DNA from: Pseudosporangium ferrugineum
GTDB taxonomy: Bacteria; Actinomycetota; Actinomycetes; Mycobacteriales; Micromonosporaceae
Assembly: GCF_003002065.1 (NCBI RefSeq)
Contig: NZ_PVZG01000003.1
Location: 1 to 64,000, forward strand
Direction: 5' to 3'
Length of the DNA stretch: 64,000 nucleotides
The position numbers and the translations under genes are program-made. A model generated the notes under the pieces. It was not told the origin of the DNA. It searched no databases and worked only from the letters and a program-made list of their open reading frames with translations. This document shows positions 8,200 through 18,233 of this stretch, in pieces (within the stretch, counting starts at the first letter, position 1; each line of letters starts with the position of its first letter).

Positions 8200-8386
8200 A
8201 GCAAACCGAGCCGGCCCAGAGCCAACAGGCCGGCAGAGCCAACAGACGAGGCAAAGACGCCGGGCGGCGAAACGCCCGGTTAAGCAGAACGCCCCGCCAA
8301 GCAGAACACCCGGCCAGGCAGAGACAGCGGGCAAGCAGAGACGGCGGGCGAGCAGAGACGGCGGGCAAGCAGGGACGGGAGGCCGG
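8200..8386. repeat. 17-bp tandem repeat between padR and ispG
   Basis: Six consecutive 17-bp units occupy 8285-8386; CAGAGACGGCGGGCAAG is one of the best copies. More degenerate copies reach back to about 8200. Together with the flanks (8096-8199 and 8387-8518) this makes a gap of over 400 bp without a believable gene. Open frames here are antisense extensions of ispG composition and lack start signals. Confidence 0.85.
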
Positions 8387-8518
8387 AGCGGCCCCGGGCG
8401 GGACCGGGGCACGCCAGGCGGATTTCGTCAGGAGCCGTGTGCGGGCTCGGGCCGGTGCTGCGGTTGTCGGGCTTGTCGCGCCGTACCGGAAAAGGTTTGT
8501 CTGTTTCTTGCGCGAGCC

Positions 8519-9691
<1,173 letters not shown>

Positions 9692-9698
9692 TTCACAC

Positions 9699-10949
9699 TC
9701 ACCTGGAGAAGATCGAGATCGGGTTGACGACGTCGGCGGTGATCGTCAGCAGCGTGAACGCGCCACCGATCAGGATGACGGCGTAGGTCAACGGCATGAG
9801 CTTGTAGTAGTCGACGCGCCCGGGGTCGGGCTTCTTCAGTCGAGCGTAGATCCACGAGCGGACGCGCTCGTACCAGGCGATCGCGATGTGACCGCCGTCC
9901 ACCGGCAGCAGCGGCAACAGGTTGAAGAGGCCGATGAAGACGTTCAGCGAGATGAAGATCATCAGGAAGATCTCGGGCACGCCGCGCTCGATCGCCTCAC
10001 CGCCGAGCCGGCTCGCGCCCACCACGCTGATCGGGGTGTCGGGGTCGCGTTCGTCGCCGGTGATGGAATTCCAGAGCGCGGGCACCTTCTCCGGGATGCG
10101 CTTCATCGCCGCGAAGGACGCCTTCACCAGGGTCCAGCCGTAGTCGAAGCTGGCGCCCACGCCGTCGATCGGGCCGTACGTGACCAGCCCCGGCATGTCG
10201 AGCCGCGGGCCCACGCCGGCGACGGCCACCTGCTTGACCTCGCCGTCGGGGTCGTCGAGCGGCGCACGCTGGGCGGAGATCAGGTTGACCTTCGTGGTGC
10301 CGGCCACGCCGTCACGGGTGTAGCCGAACGGGACCTCGCCCGGGGGCAGCGCGCGGATGGCGTCGGTCAGCTCCCCGTAGTTCTGGATCGGCTTGCCGCC
10401 GACGCTGGTGATGATGTCGCCGCTCTTGAGGCCGGCCACCGCCGCGGGAGCCTTCGGGTCGGTCGGCGCGCAGCCCTGCTGGTCGGTGACGACCAGTTGC
10501 ACGCACTCGCCGACCGAGATCCGCGCCGGGATCGCGCGCTCCTCCGCGGCGGTCTGCGGCAGGTCGGGGTTGGGCAGTCCGACGAAGACCGCCGCGAACC
10601 ACGTCGCCACGATCGCCAGCACGAAATGGGTGATCGAGCCGGCGGACATGACGATCGTGCGTTTCCACACCGGGAACCGCCACATGGCCCGCGGCTGGTC
10701 CTCCGGGGCGACGTCGTCGTCCTGCGGCGTCATGCCGACGATCTTGCAGAAGCCGCCGAGCGGGATCGCCTTGAGGCCGTACTCGGTCTCGCCGCGGTGG
10801 AAGGAGAAGATCGTCGGCCCGAAGCCCACGAAATACTTCGTCACCTTCATGCCGAACCGCTTGGCCGTGATCATGTGGCCCAGCTCGTGCAGGCTCACCG
10901 AGATCAGGATCGCGAGCGCGAACGCCGCCGTCCCCAACCAATACAGCAT
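9699..10949 (-). CDS. rip1: Site-2 intramembrane zinc metalloprotease (M50)
   Basis: 416 residues. The zinc site HELGH is at residues 21-25 in the first membrane segment. One PDZ domain (about 130-260, with the GL..GD.I...G motif) follows. The third metal ligand is Asp351 in LLPVDGGH, near the C-terminal membrane segments. Family members cleave anti-sigma factors within the membrane (RseP, Rip1). The ATG overlaps the dxr stop by one base (TGATG), giving tight translational coupling between dxr and ispG. Which anti-sigma factors it cuts here cannot be read. Confidence 0.95.
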   Translation of the reverse strand: MLYWLGTAAFALAILISVSLHELGHMITAKRFGMKVTKYFVGFGPTIFSFHRGETEYGLKAIPLGGFCKIVGMTPQDDDVAPEDQPRAMWRFPVWKRTIVMSAGSITHFVLAIVATWFAAVFVGLPNPDLPQTAAEERAIPARISVGECVQLVVTDQQGCAPTDPKAPAAVAGLKSGDIITSVGGKPIQNYGELTDAIRALPPGEVPFGYTRDGVAGTTKVNLISAQRAPLDDPDGEVKQVAVAGVGPRLDMPGLVTYGPIDGVGASFDYGWTLVKASFAAMKRIPEKVPALWNSITGDERDPDTPISVVGASRLGGEAIERGVPEIFLMIFISLNVFIGLFNLLPLLPVDGGHIAIAWYERVRSWIYARLKKPDPGRVDYYKLMPLTYAVILIGGAFTLLTITADVVNPISIFSR

Positions 10950-12151
10950 CAGGCTCCTTCAGCCGCAGTCGCGATCATCCGCTGTGCCTGGGACCGCGCC
11001 CAGGTCTCCGCGGCAAGCACCTCATCGACGGTACCCGGCTCGTCCAGCCCGGGCGCCGCCGCGAGCACCGCCGCCAGGGTGTCGACGATGCCCAGAAAAG
11101 GTAGCCGACCGGACACGAAGGCGGCCACACACTCCTCGTTGGCGGCGTTGAAGATCGCCGGACGGCAGCGGCCCGTGCGGCCGGCCTCCTTGGCGAGCTC
11201 CACCGCGGGGAACGCCTCGGCGTCGAGAGGGCGCAGCTCCCAGGTGTGCGCGAGGGTCCAGTCCACCGCGGCGGCTGCCTCCGGCACCCTTTCCGGCCAG
11301 GCCAGCGCCAGCGCGATCGGCAGCCGCATGTCGGGCGGGCTCGCCTGGGCCAGCGTCGACCCGTCGGTGAACTCGACCAGCGAGTGCAGCACCGACTGCG
11401 GGTGCACCATCACCTCGATGTCGTCGTACGGCACACCGAACAACTCGTGCGCCTCGATCACCTCGAGCCCCTTGTTCACCATCGTCGCCGAGTTGATCGT
11501 GACGACCGGGCCCATGTCCCACGTCGGATGCTTGAGCGCCTCGTCCGGGGTGACGTTCGCCAGCTCGCTGCGCCGCCGGTCCCGGAACGCGCCGCCGCTG
11601 GCCGTGAGGACCAGCCGGCGCACCTCCCGCTCGGCGCCGCCACGCAGGCACTGGGCGAGCGCGGAATGCTCGGAGTCGACGGGAACGATCTGCCCCGGCC
11701 GCGTCGCCGCGGCCTTGACCAGCGGGCCGCCGGCCACGAGCGACTCCTTGTTGGCGAGCGCGAGCGTACGCCCGGAACGCAGCGCCGCCAGCGTCGGCGC
11801 GAGCCCGAGGCTGCCGACCACCCCGTTGAGCACCACGTCGCACGGCCACTGCGCGAGCTCGGTCATCGCATCCGGCCCGGCCACGATCTTGGGAAGCTTG
11901 AAGTCGCCGGTGGCCCAGCCCCGCTTCTGCGCCTCGGCGTAGAACGCGAGCTGCAGATCCTGCACGACACTCGACCGGGCCACGCCGACGACGTCCACGC
12001 CCAGCTCCAGCGCCTGCGCGGCAAGAAGCTCGACGTTGCCGCCGCCGGCACCGAGCGCGACCACCCGGAACCTGTCCGGATTGCGCCGGACGATGTCGAT
12101 GGCCTGGGTCCCGATGGAACCGGTGGAACCGAGCAGCACGAGCTCACGCAT
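10949..12151 (-). CDS. dxr: 1-deoxy-D-xylulose-5-phosphate reductoisomerase
   Basis: 400 residues. It carries out the reductive isomerisation of DXP to MEP with NADPH. The nucleotide-binding loop is [15 protein letters not shown] at the N-terminus, and [18 protein letters not shown] and [14 protein letters not shown] carry the conserved substrate and metal residues. ATG 12151 is chosen because family members begin [14 protein letters not shown]; ATG 12160 is 9 bp upstream. First gene of the dxr-rip1-ispG operon. Its promoter must lie in the short gap before the Uma2-like gene or further upstream. Confidence 0.97.
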   Translation of the reverse strand: MRELVLLGSTGSIGTQAIDIVRRNPDRFRVVALGAGGGNVELLAAQALELGVDVVGVARSSVVQDLQLAFYAEAQKRGWATGDFKLPKIVAGPDAMTELAQWPCDVVLNGVVGSLGLAPTLAALRSGRTLALANKESLVAGGPLVKAAATRPGQIVPVDSEHSALAQCLRGGAEREVRRLVLTASGGAFRDRRRSELANVTPDEALKHPTWDMGPVVTINSATMVNKGLEVIEAHELFGVPYDDIEVMVHPQSVLHSLVEFTDGSTLAQASPPDMRLPIALALAWPERVPEAAAAVDWTLAHTWELRPLDAEAFPAVELAKEAGRTGRCRPAIFNAANEECVAAFVSGRLPFLGIVDTLAAVLAAAPGLDEPGTVDEVLAAETWARSQAQRMIATAAEGA

Positions 12152-12189
12152 GACAGCCATCTTCCCGGACGCCCCCACGGCCCCTCCGC

Positions 12190-12501
12190 TCAGCCTTCCT
12201 CGTCGAGCAGGTCGGCCGGATCGATCTCGAACGCGAACGGCTCCCGCATCGCGAACGTCCCGCCTCCGGCCGCCGCCACGACGGGGACATACTCGCCGTC
12301 GGCCAGCTCGTGCAGCACCAGCGACGGGCCCCGGTCACGAAGGTCGAAATCCGCGCCGGGACTCACCACGACGCTTCCGCCGACCACCTCGACCCGCGGG
12401 CCGTTGTTCTCGGGCAGCAGGTCGAGGGCTTGCTGCGCGGTCCACGGCCGGGTGAGCACGCCGAGATGGCCGAAGGACGGCGCTGCGAGGGTCGATGCCA
12501 T
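12190..12501 (-). CDS. Uma2-like protein lacking its catalytic core
   Basis: 103 residues. The N-terminal 45 residues match the start of Uma2 (DUF820, PD-(D/E)XK fold) proteins: a [15 protein letters not shown]-type helix, then [13 protein letters not shown]. The C-terminal part resembles the family's last strand, [12 protein letters not shown] and [13 protein letters not shown]. The roughly 90 residues between, which carry the nuclease-like Asp/Glu/Lys motif, are absent. ATG 12501 has a near-perfect AGGAGGTG ribosome site, so it may still be translated. I read it as an internal-deletion derivative, likely without nuclease activity; a naturally small relative is the alternative. Confidence 0.65.
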   Translation of the reverse strand: MASTLAAPSFGHLGVLTRPWTAQQALDLLPENNGPRVEVVGGSVVVSPGADFDLRDRGPSLVLHELADGEYVPVVAAAGGGTFAMREPFAFEIDPADLLDEEG

Positions 12502-12591
12502 GGAACTCACCTCCTGCGGGAATCGTGCCAGAGTCGGGGTCGTCACGGCTCGGGCCTGTGGACAAGCCGGGTGGGTGGGTATGGGTAGGGG

Positions 12592-13572
12592 ATGCGAAAC
12601 CTGCGCCGGCTGGTGGCCGTCACGTTCCGCCCGTTGCGGGGACGGGATCTTGCTCTGCATGCCGCCGCGATCACGTTCTACGCCGGGATCGCCGTCGTGC
12701 CGGTGGCGTTGCTGGCGGTGTGGATCACCGGGTTGGTGGCCGGGCCGGAGCGGGTGCGGCAGCTCACCGGGCAGGCGGTCGCCGCCCTTCCGGACGCGAT
12801 CGGGGCGCCGGACGCGCTGGCCCGGCTGATCGAGGCCGGCCTGCAGCTGACGCCGGTGCTGGCCCTGGCCAGCCTGCTGCCCGCCACGCTCTACGGCGAG
12901 GGCCTGCGCCGCGCGTTCGTGAGCCTGCGCACCCGGCCGGCCGGCCGGCTCGAAGTGAAGCAGCGGCAGCCGCGGGAGGAGTCCCTGGTGGGCTGGCGTG
13001 GCCGGGTGCTCTGGCTGCCGTTGCTCGCCGCCTCCCCCGCCCTGCTGCTCGCCCTGTTCCTGGCCCTGCCGGTGACCAGCGGCCTGTGGGTACGCGGCGG
13101 CTGGTACTCGGTGGCCGGCGTCGTCCTGTCCTTCCTGGCCGCCTGGCTGGTCCTGACCCCGGTGGTCATCTGGGTGTACCGCGGGGTGGCGCCCGGCCGG
13201 CGGGAGTGGCTCGCGACGGTGCTCGTGGGTTCGTTCACCGCCGCGAACCTGTCCGGCTTCCTGCACGGGTTCGTGCTGTTCTGCTCGCTGCCCCTGGATC
13301 TGGGAGCGCCGTTCGGCGGGTTCACCGAGATCGGCGGGGTGGTGGCCGTCGGGCTGTGGCTGTACCTGTTCCACGTGATCCTGCTGGCCGGGTTCGCCGC
13401 TACGGAGAGCGCGAGTGCGTACCAGCGGTCCCGCGGCGACGGCAACGGCGAGCAGAACGCCGCCGCCGCGAATCCGGAGGTGTCAGCAGTCGCCGCAGGG
13501 TGCCCTCAGGCGGACACCGACTCGGGCCGCGCCGGGGCGTCCGGGGCGGGCGGCGTCTCGTGGATGCCGTAG
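12592..13572 (+). CDS. YihY/BrkB-like (UPF0761) membrane protein
   Basis: 326 residues with six hydrophobic segments arranged as in the YihY family: HAAAITFYAGIAVVPV early, then long segments at about 140-160, 170-200, 210-240 and 250-275. The last 50 residues are polar and probably cytoplasmic. The function of this family is unknown. The ATG follows GGGG. The 3' end overlaps the convergent MMPL gene by 67 bp, so the C-terminal tail is encoded opposite the end of that transporter. Confidence 0.8.
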   Translation: MRNLRRLVAVTFRPLRGRDLALHAAAITFYAGIAVVPVALLAVWITGLVAGPERVRQLTGQAVAALPDAIGAPDALARLIEAGLQLTPVLALASLLPATLYGEGLRRAFVSLRTRPAGRLEVKQRQPREESLVGWRGRVLWLPLLAASPALLLALFLALPVTSGLWVRGGWYSVAGVVLSFLAAWLVLTPVVIWVYRGVAPGRREWLATVLVGSFTAANLSGFLHGFVLFCSLPLDLGAPFGGFTEIGGVVAVGLWLYLFHVILLAGFAATESASAYQRSRGDGNGEQNAAAANPEVSAVAAGCPQADTDSGRAGASGAGGVSWMP

Positions 13573-15650
13573 CGGGCGTAGAAGCGGCCCAGCACCCCCG
13601 GCGCCCACCAGTTCCATCGGCCCAGCAGGCGCATCGTCGCCGGGACCAGCAAAGCCCGGACCAGGGTCGCGTCGACCACAATGGCCACGATCATGCCGAC
13701 GCCGATGGTCTTGATGACGGTGACGCCGCCGGTGGCGAAGCCGGCCACGACGGTGATCAGCAGCAGCGCGGCGGCCGTGATGATGCCGCCGGTGTGCTGC
13801 AGGCCGGTGGCCACCGCGGCGGTGTTGTCCTGCCGGGCATCCCATTCCTCGCGGACGCGCGACAGCAGGAACACCTCGTAGTCGGTGGCCAGGCCGAACA
13901 GGACCGCCAGGACCAGGATCATGTTGCTGGGTTCGATGTAGCCGGTCGACTCGAAGCGCAGCAGGCTCTCGAAGTGGCCCTCCTGGAAGATGAAGACCAC
14001 CACGCCGAAGGAGGCGCCGATCGAGACCAGGTTCATCAGCACCGCCTTGACCGGCAGCAGGATCGAGCCGAACGCGAGGAACAGCAGCACCATGGTGGCC
14101 GTCGCCATGATCAGCGCCATCCAGGGCAGCCGGTCCGCGAGGCTCTCCAGCAGGTCCAGGTCGATCGCCGGGCGCCCGCCGACGAGCATCTCGGCGCCGG
14201 CCGGCGGGGACAGGTCACGGATGCCGGAGACGATCTCCCGGGACTCCGCGCCGGAGAGGGTGGCCGGGTAGGTGACCGTGATCAGCGTGGCGTCGCCCCG
14301 GGCGGCGGTCACGGTGGCGGCGGTGACCTCGGGCAGGGCGCCGATCCGCTCGGGCAGGCCGGCGGCGGGGCCGGTGACCAGCACGGTGATCGGGTCCTCG
14401 CCGCCGCCGGGGAAGTCCGCGTCGAGCCGTTCCCCGACGACGCGGGCCGCGGAGCCGGGCGGCAGGACCCGCTCGTCGAAGCCGCCGAACTGGACGCGCA
14501 GGAAGGGCCCGGCGAACACCACGAGCACGGCGAGCACGCCCACGACGTACAGGATGGGGCGTTGCATGACGCTGTGCGCGAGCCTGGCCCATCCCCCGCC
14601 GGCGCCGGCGCGCTTGCGCGACGGGAGCGGGATGCGCAGCTTGTCGATGCGGTGCCCGAGCAGGGACAGCGCCGCCGGCAGCACGGTGAGCGCGGCGAGC
14701 ATGGCGACCAGCACGGCGGCCATGCCGCCGATCGCCAGGCCGCCGAGGAACGGCTGGGGGAAGATCAGCAGACTGGAGAGCGCCAGGACGATGGTCAGGC
14801 CCGAGACCATGACCGTACGCCCGGCGGTGGCGACCGTGATCCGGATCGCGGCCGGCACGTCACGGCCGTGCGCCAGCTCCTCGCGGAAGCGGCTGACCAC
14901 GAAGAGCGAGTAGTCGACGGCCATGCCGAGCCCGAGCAGCGTGATGACGTTGATCGCGAAGACCGAGATGTCGGTGAGATACGTCAGCGCCCGCACGGCC
15001 AGGAACGCGCCGAGGATCGCGACGCCGCCGATGACCAGCGGTGACAGGGCCGCGACGAGGCCGCGGAAGATGAGGACGAGCAGGATGAACAGCACCGGCA
15101 GGGAGAAGATCTCGGCGCGGGTGATGTCCTCCTCGGTCTGCGTGTTCGCCTGGTCGGTGAAGGCGACGAGCCCGCCGACCTGGGTGCGCAGCCCGGGCGC
15201 GGCGAAGTCCCCCTCGATGCGGTGGTAGGCGGCCATCTTGCCGTCCTCGTCCGCGGCCCTCAGGTGCACGGCGGCGTACGTGGCCCGCTTGTCGGTGCTG
15301 ACCAGGACCGGCGGCGCCTGCGGGTCGGTGTACGCGGCGACCTGCGCCACCTCGGGCCGGGCGCGGATGCGGGCCACCGCGTCGGCGACGGCCGTGCGGT
15401 AGGTGTCGTCCTCGACCGTGGCGGTGTCGCTGGACCAGAGCACGACGAGGTCGGGGTCGCGCGTGCCGAGCTGCTGGGCGATGGCGGCCGCCGCCCGGTT
15501 CGACTCGCTGTCCGGGTCGTCGTAGCCGCCGCCGGTGAGCGCGCCGAACACGCCGGCTCCCCAGGTGGCGCCGGCCACGACCAGGGCGAGCGTCGCCGCG
15601 ACCACCCACCAGCGCAGCCGTACGACGGCCCCGCCCCACCAGCCGAACAT
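13506..15650 (-). CDS. MMPL-family (RND-type) lipid/drug exporter
   Basis: 714 residues with the MMPL layout: one N-terminal membrane helix, an extracytoplasmic loop (about 45-180), five helices (about 190-350), a second loop (about 390-530) and five more helices. GLGMAVDYSLFVVSRFREEL and FGLATDYEVFLLSRVREEW are the duplicated transmembrane motifs with the proton-relay Asp-Tyr pairs. ATG 15650 is preceded by GGGAGG. It is divergent from a TetR gene, with a long inverted repeat between them. The substrate is unknown; mycobacterial relatives export envelope lipids. Confidence 0.93.
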   Translation of the reverse strand: MFGWWGGAVVRLRWWVVAATLALVVAGATWGAGVFGALTGGGYDDPDSESNRAAAAIAQQLGTRDPDLVVLWSSDTATVEDDTYRTAVADAVARIRARPEVAQVAAYTDPQAPPVLVSTDKRATYAAVHLRAADEDGKMAAYHRIEGDFAAPGLRTQVGGLVAFTDQANTQTEEDITRAEIFSLPVLFILLVLIFRGLVAALSPLVIGGVAILGAFLAVRALTYLTDISVFAINVITLLGLGMAVDYSLFVVSRFREELAHGRDVPAAIRITVATAGRTVMVSGLTIVLALSSLLIFPQPFLGGLAIGGMAAVLVAMLAALTVLPAALSLLGHRIDKLRIPLPSRKRAGAGGGWARLAHSVMQRPILYVVGVLAVLVVFAGPFLRVQFGGFDERVLPPGSAARVVGERLDADFPGGGEDPITVLVTGPAAGLPERIGALPEVTAATVTAARGDATLITVTYPATLSGAESREIVSGIRDLSPPAGAEMLVGGRPAIDLDLLESLADRLPWMALIMATATMVLLFLAFGSILLPVKAVLMNLVSIGASFGVVVFIFQEGHFESLLRFESTGYIEPSNMILVLAVLFGLATDYEVFLLSRVREEWDARQDNTAAVATGLQHTGGIITAAALLLITVVAGFATGGVTVIKTIGVGMIVAIVVDATLVRALLVPATMRLLGRWNWWAPGVLGRFYARYGIHETPPAPDAPARPESVSA

Positions 15651-15700
15651 TTCGCCTGCCTCCCCGCGAGCCGCTAGAGTCGCCACAGATCATCCGCGAA

Positions 15701-15740
15701 TCGGTGAACGGCGTTTACCCTTGCAAACATCGTTCACCGA
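15701..15740. promoter_or_regulatory. Long inverted repeat, operator of the MMPL-TetR intergenic region
   Basis: TCGGTGAACG (15701-15710) and its exact complement CGTTCACCGA (15731-15740) flank an inner GTTT...AAAC pair. The nested symmetric element is 40 bp. It lies 17 bp upstream of the TetR start and 51 bp from the MMPL start, placed to control both divergent genes. Confidence 0.75.
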
Positions 15741-15756
15741 CGTCAATGGAGGCGCT

Positions 15757-16476
15757 ATGACGCCCGCTATGACGACTGCCACGCCCAGTCGCCGGGAGCG
15801 GTTGCGCGCGGAGACCATCGCGGACATCAAGGACGCCGCCCGGCGCCTGCTGGTCACCGGCGGCCCCACCGCGATCTCCCTGCGCGCCATCGCCCGCGAC
15901 GTGGGCCTGACCGCGCCGGCGCTGTACCGCTACTTCGACGGGCTGGACGCCCTGGTCCTCGCGATCGTCTCAGACCTCTTCGAGGACCTGCGCACCACCG
16001 TGCAGGACATCGCGGCCGACCACGCCGGCGAGGAGGCTCTCACCCGCATCGCGCACATGGCACGCGGCTTCCGGCGGTGGGCGCTGGCCCACCCCGCCGA
16101 ATTCGCGCTGATGTTCGGCAGCCCCGTGCCCGGCGTCACCCCGTTCAGCGGGCTCTGCGGGCCGATCGTCGACGCCGGCGCGCGCTTCGGCGAGACGTTC
16201 TTCGCGGTGCTCGGCGAGCACTACGAGCACCACCCGTACGTCGGGGAACCGCACGACCTGCCCGACGCCGCGCTGCGCGAGCTGCTCCGGCCGTACACCG
16301 AGACCTTCGGCGACCGCTTCCCGCTGCCGGTCGTCTACCTCTTCGTGGCGGCCTGGACCCGCCTCTACGGCATCGTGGCGATGGAGGTCTTCGGCCACCT
16401 GGCCTGGGCGACGACGGACGTGGAACCGCTCTTCGAAGTGGAATTGGCCCGAACTGTCCGCCAGTTGGCGCGCTAA
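15757..16476 (+). CDS. TetR-family regulator, divergent from the MMPL exporter
   Basis: 239 residues. The DNA-binding domain spans about 12-58: RLRAETIADIKDAARRLLV, then the HTH VGLTAPALYRYFDGLDALV. The C-terminal domain resembles the TetR_C 'WHG' class of actinobacterial regulators. ATG 15757 follows GGAGG closely. The 40-bp inverted repeat just upstream suggests it represses itself and the exporter. The next gene begins only 11 bp downstream of its stop, so read-through to the FAD oxidoreductase is likely. Confidence 0.92.
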   Translation: MTPAMTTATPSRRERLRAETIADIKDAARRLLVTGGPTAISLRAIARDVGLTAPALYRYFDGLDALVLAIVSDLFEDLRTTVQDIAADHAGEEALTRIAHMARGFRRWALAHPAEFALMFGSPVPGVTPFSGLCGPIVDAGARFGETFFAVLGEHYEHHPYVGEPHDLPDAALRELLRPYTETFGDRFPLPVVYLFVAAWTRLYGIVAMEVFGHLAWATTDVEPLFEVELARTVRQLAR

Positions 16477-16487
16477 GCTTCGCGGCC

Positions 16488-18119
16488 ATGAGCACTCTGC
16501 CGGAACGTGCCGATGTGGTGATCATCGGATCGGGCCACAACGGCCTGGTCTCCGCCGTGCTGCTGGCCCGCGCCGGCCTCGACGTCGTGGTGCTGGAGGC
16601 CGCCGGCGTGCTGGGCGGCGCCACCCGCACCGAGCATCCGTTCGGCAAGGTCCCGGGCCTGGGCCAGTCCACCGGCTCCTATCTGCTCGGCCTCATGCCG
16701 CCGGAGCTGCTGGCCACGCTCGACGTCGACATCCCCGTGCTGCGCCGCGATCCGCACTACTTCCTGCCCACGCCGGGCGGTGCCGGCTCGCCGTACCTGC
16801 TCTTCGGCACCGACCGCGACGCCACCCGCGCCCAGATGGAGCGGTTCTTCTCACCGCGCGACATCGCCGCGGACGAGGCCATGCAGGTCGAGATCGCCGC
16901 GTTGCGCGCCGACCTCGCCCCCGCCTGGCTCCAGGAGCCGGCCTCCGTCGAGGAGATCGCCGACCGCCACATCCGGCCGCAGCTGCAGAGCACCTTCATC
17001 GACCTCGTCCGCGGCTCGGTCGCCGACTACCTCCAGCGCTTCCAGTTCAAGAGCGAACTGCTGATGAGCATGTACGCGGTGACCGACGGCCTCTCCGGCC
17101 TCAACGCGGGCCCGGACGACCCCGGCACCGGCCACAACTTCCTGGTCCACAACATGTGCCGGCTGCCCGGATCGGACGGCACGTGGATGGTGGCGGCGGG
17201 CGGCATGGGCAGCGTCTCCCGGACCTTCGCGTCCGCCGCACGGTCCGCCGGGGCCCAGATCTTCACGGGTACGCCGGTGAGCGCCGTGACCGTCTCCCAG
17301 GGCGCGGCGACCGGCGTGGCCCTCGCCGACGGCCGGACCGTGGCGGCCCGGGTGGTCCTCGGCGCCTGTGACCCGTACGAGCTGATGTCCCTGGTGCCCG
17401 AGGGCGCGCTGCCGGCGGCCCTGACCTCGCGCATGGCGTCGGTCAAGCGCACCGGCACCACGCTGAAGCTGAACCTCGCGCTCTCCGGGCTGCCGCGCTT
17501 CTCCTGCCTGCCCGAGGACGCCCCGTCCCCGTTCGGCTCGACGATCCACCTCCTGCCGGGCTCCGCCGGGCTGAGCCTGACCGCGGCGGAAAACCGGGGC
17601 AACACCGTAACGGGAGGGCTCTCCGAGACGGACTCCCCGATGGCCGCCCTGCGCGCGATGTGGGCGGACGTGCAGGCCGGGCGCCTGCCCGCGGAGCCGA
17701 CCATCGAGTGGTATCTGCACACCACCGTCGACCCGTCGCTGCGGGACGAGGACGGGCACCACTCGTCGGCCCTGTTCGTGCAGTCGGTGCCGTACGAGCT
17801 GGCCGGCACCACGTGGGACGAGGCGCTGCCCGGCTACGTCGACCGCCTGCTGGAGCTCTGCGACCGGTACGCCCCGGGCACGTCGGCGCTGGTGGCCGAC
17901 CTGATGCCGCTCACCCCGCCGGGCATCGAGCGGCACTTCGGCATCACCGGCGGGCACATCCACCACGTCGACAACACCGTGGCGTTCGACGAGCGCATGC
18001 CGTACTTCACCGGCCTCGACGGCCTGTACGCCGGCTCGGCGGGCGCCCACCCGGCGGGCAGCGTGATCGGCGCCGCCGGCCACAACGCCGCCAAGCGCAT
18101 CCTCAGCGACCTCCGCTAG
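16488..18119 (+). CDS. Carotenoid-desaturase/PYROXD2-like FAD-dependent oxidoreductase
   Basis: 543 residues. The dinucleotide-binding motif VVIIGSGHNGLVSAVLLARAG lies at about 9-29 and is followed by VLEAAGVLGGATRTE, the pattern of phytoene desaturase-related enzymes. The C-terminal FAD motif is GLYAGSAGAHPAGSVIGAAGHNAA (about 507-530). Long insertions and the lack of other crt genes point to the PYROXD2-like branch rather than a true phytoene desaturase. It follows the TetR gene by 11 bp. The substrate is unknown. Confidence 0.85.
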   Translation: MSTLPERADVVIIGSGHNGLVSAVLLARAGLDVVVLEAAGVLGGATRTEHPFGKVPGLGQSTGSYLLGLMPPELLATLDVDIPVLRRDPHYFLPTPGGAGSPYLLFGTDRDATRAQMERFFSPRDIAADEAMQVEIAALRADLAPAWLQEPASVEEIADRHIRPQLQSTFIDLVRGSVADYLQRFQFKSELLMSMYAVTDGLSGLNAGPDDPGTGHNFLVHNMCRLPGSDGTWMVAAGGMGSVSRTFASAARSAGAQIFTGTPVSAVTVSQGAATGVALADGRTVAARVVLGACDPYELMSLVPEGALPAALTSRMASVKRTGTTLKLNLALSGLPRFSCLPEDAPSPFGSTIHLLPGSAGLSLTAAENRGNTVTGGLSETDSPMAALRAMWADVQAGRLPAEPTIEWYLHTTVDPSLRDEDGHHSSALFVQSVPYELAGTTWDEALPGYVDRLLELCDRYAPGTSALVADLMPLTPPGIERHFGITGGHIHHVDNTVAFDERMPYFTGLDGLYAGSAGAHPAGSVIGAAGHNAAKRILSDLR

Positions 18120-18146
18120 GGACTTTCCCCACCCACGCAGAATGAA

Positions 18147-18179
18147 GGGCCAGGGCCAGCGAATGCTGGGCCCCGGCCC
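18147..18179. terminator. Imperfect hairpin between convergent genes
   Basis: GGGCCAGGGCCAGC pairs with GCTGGGCCCCGGCCC across a four-base loop, with small mismatches. It lies about 27 bp after the FAD oxidoreductase stop and 55 bp before the MBL-Rieske stop, so it may serve both strands. Confidence 0.5.
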
Positions 18180-18233
18180 GGCCTCGACGGGAGTTGCGGT
18201 CAGCACCACCCACCGAGCTACGACCTGAAGCTC

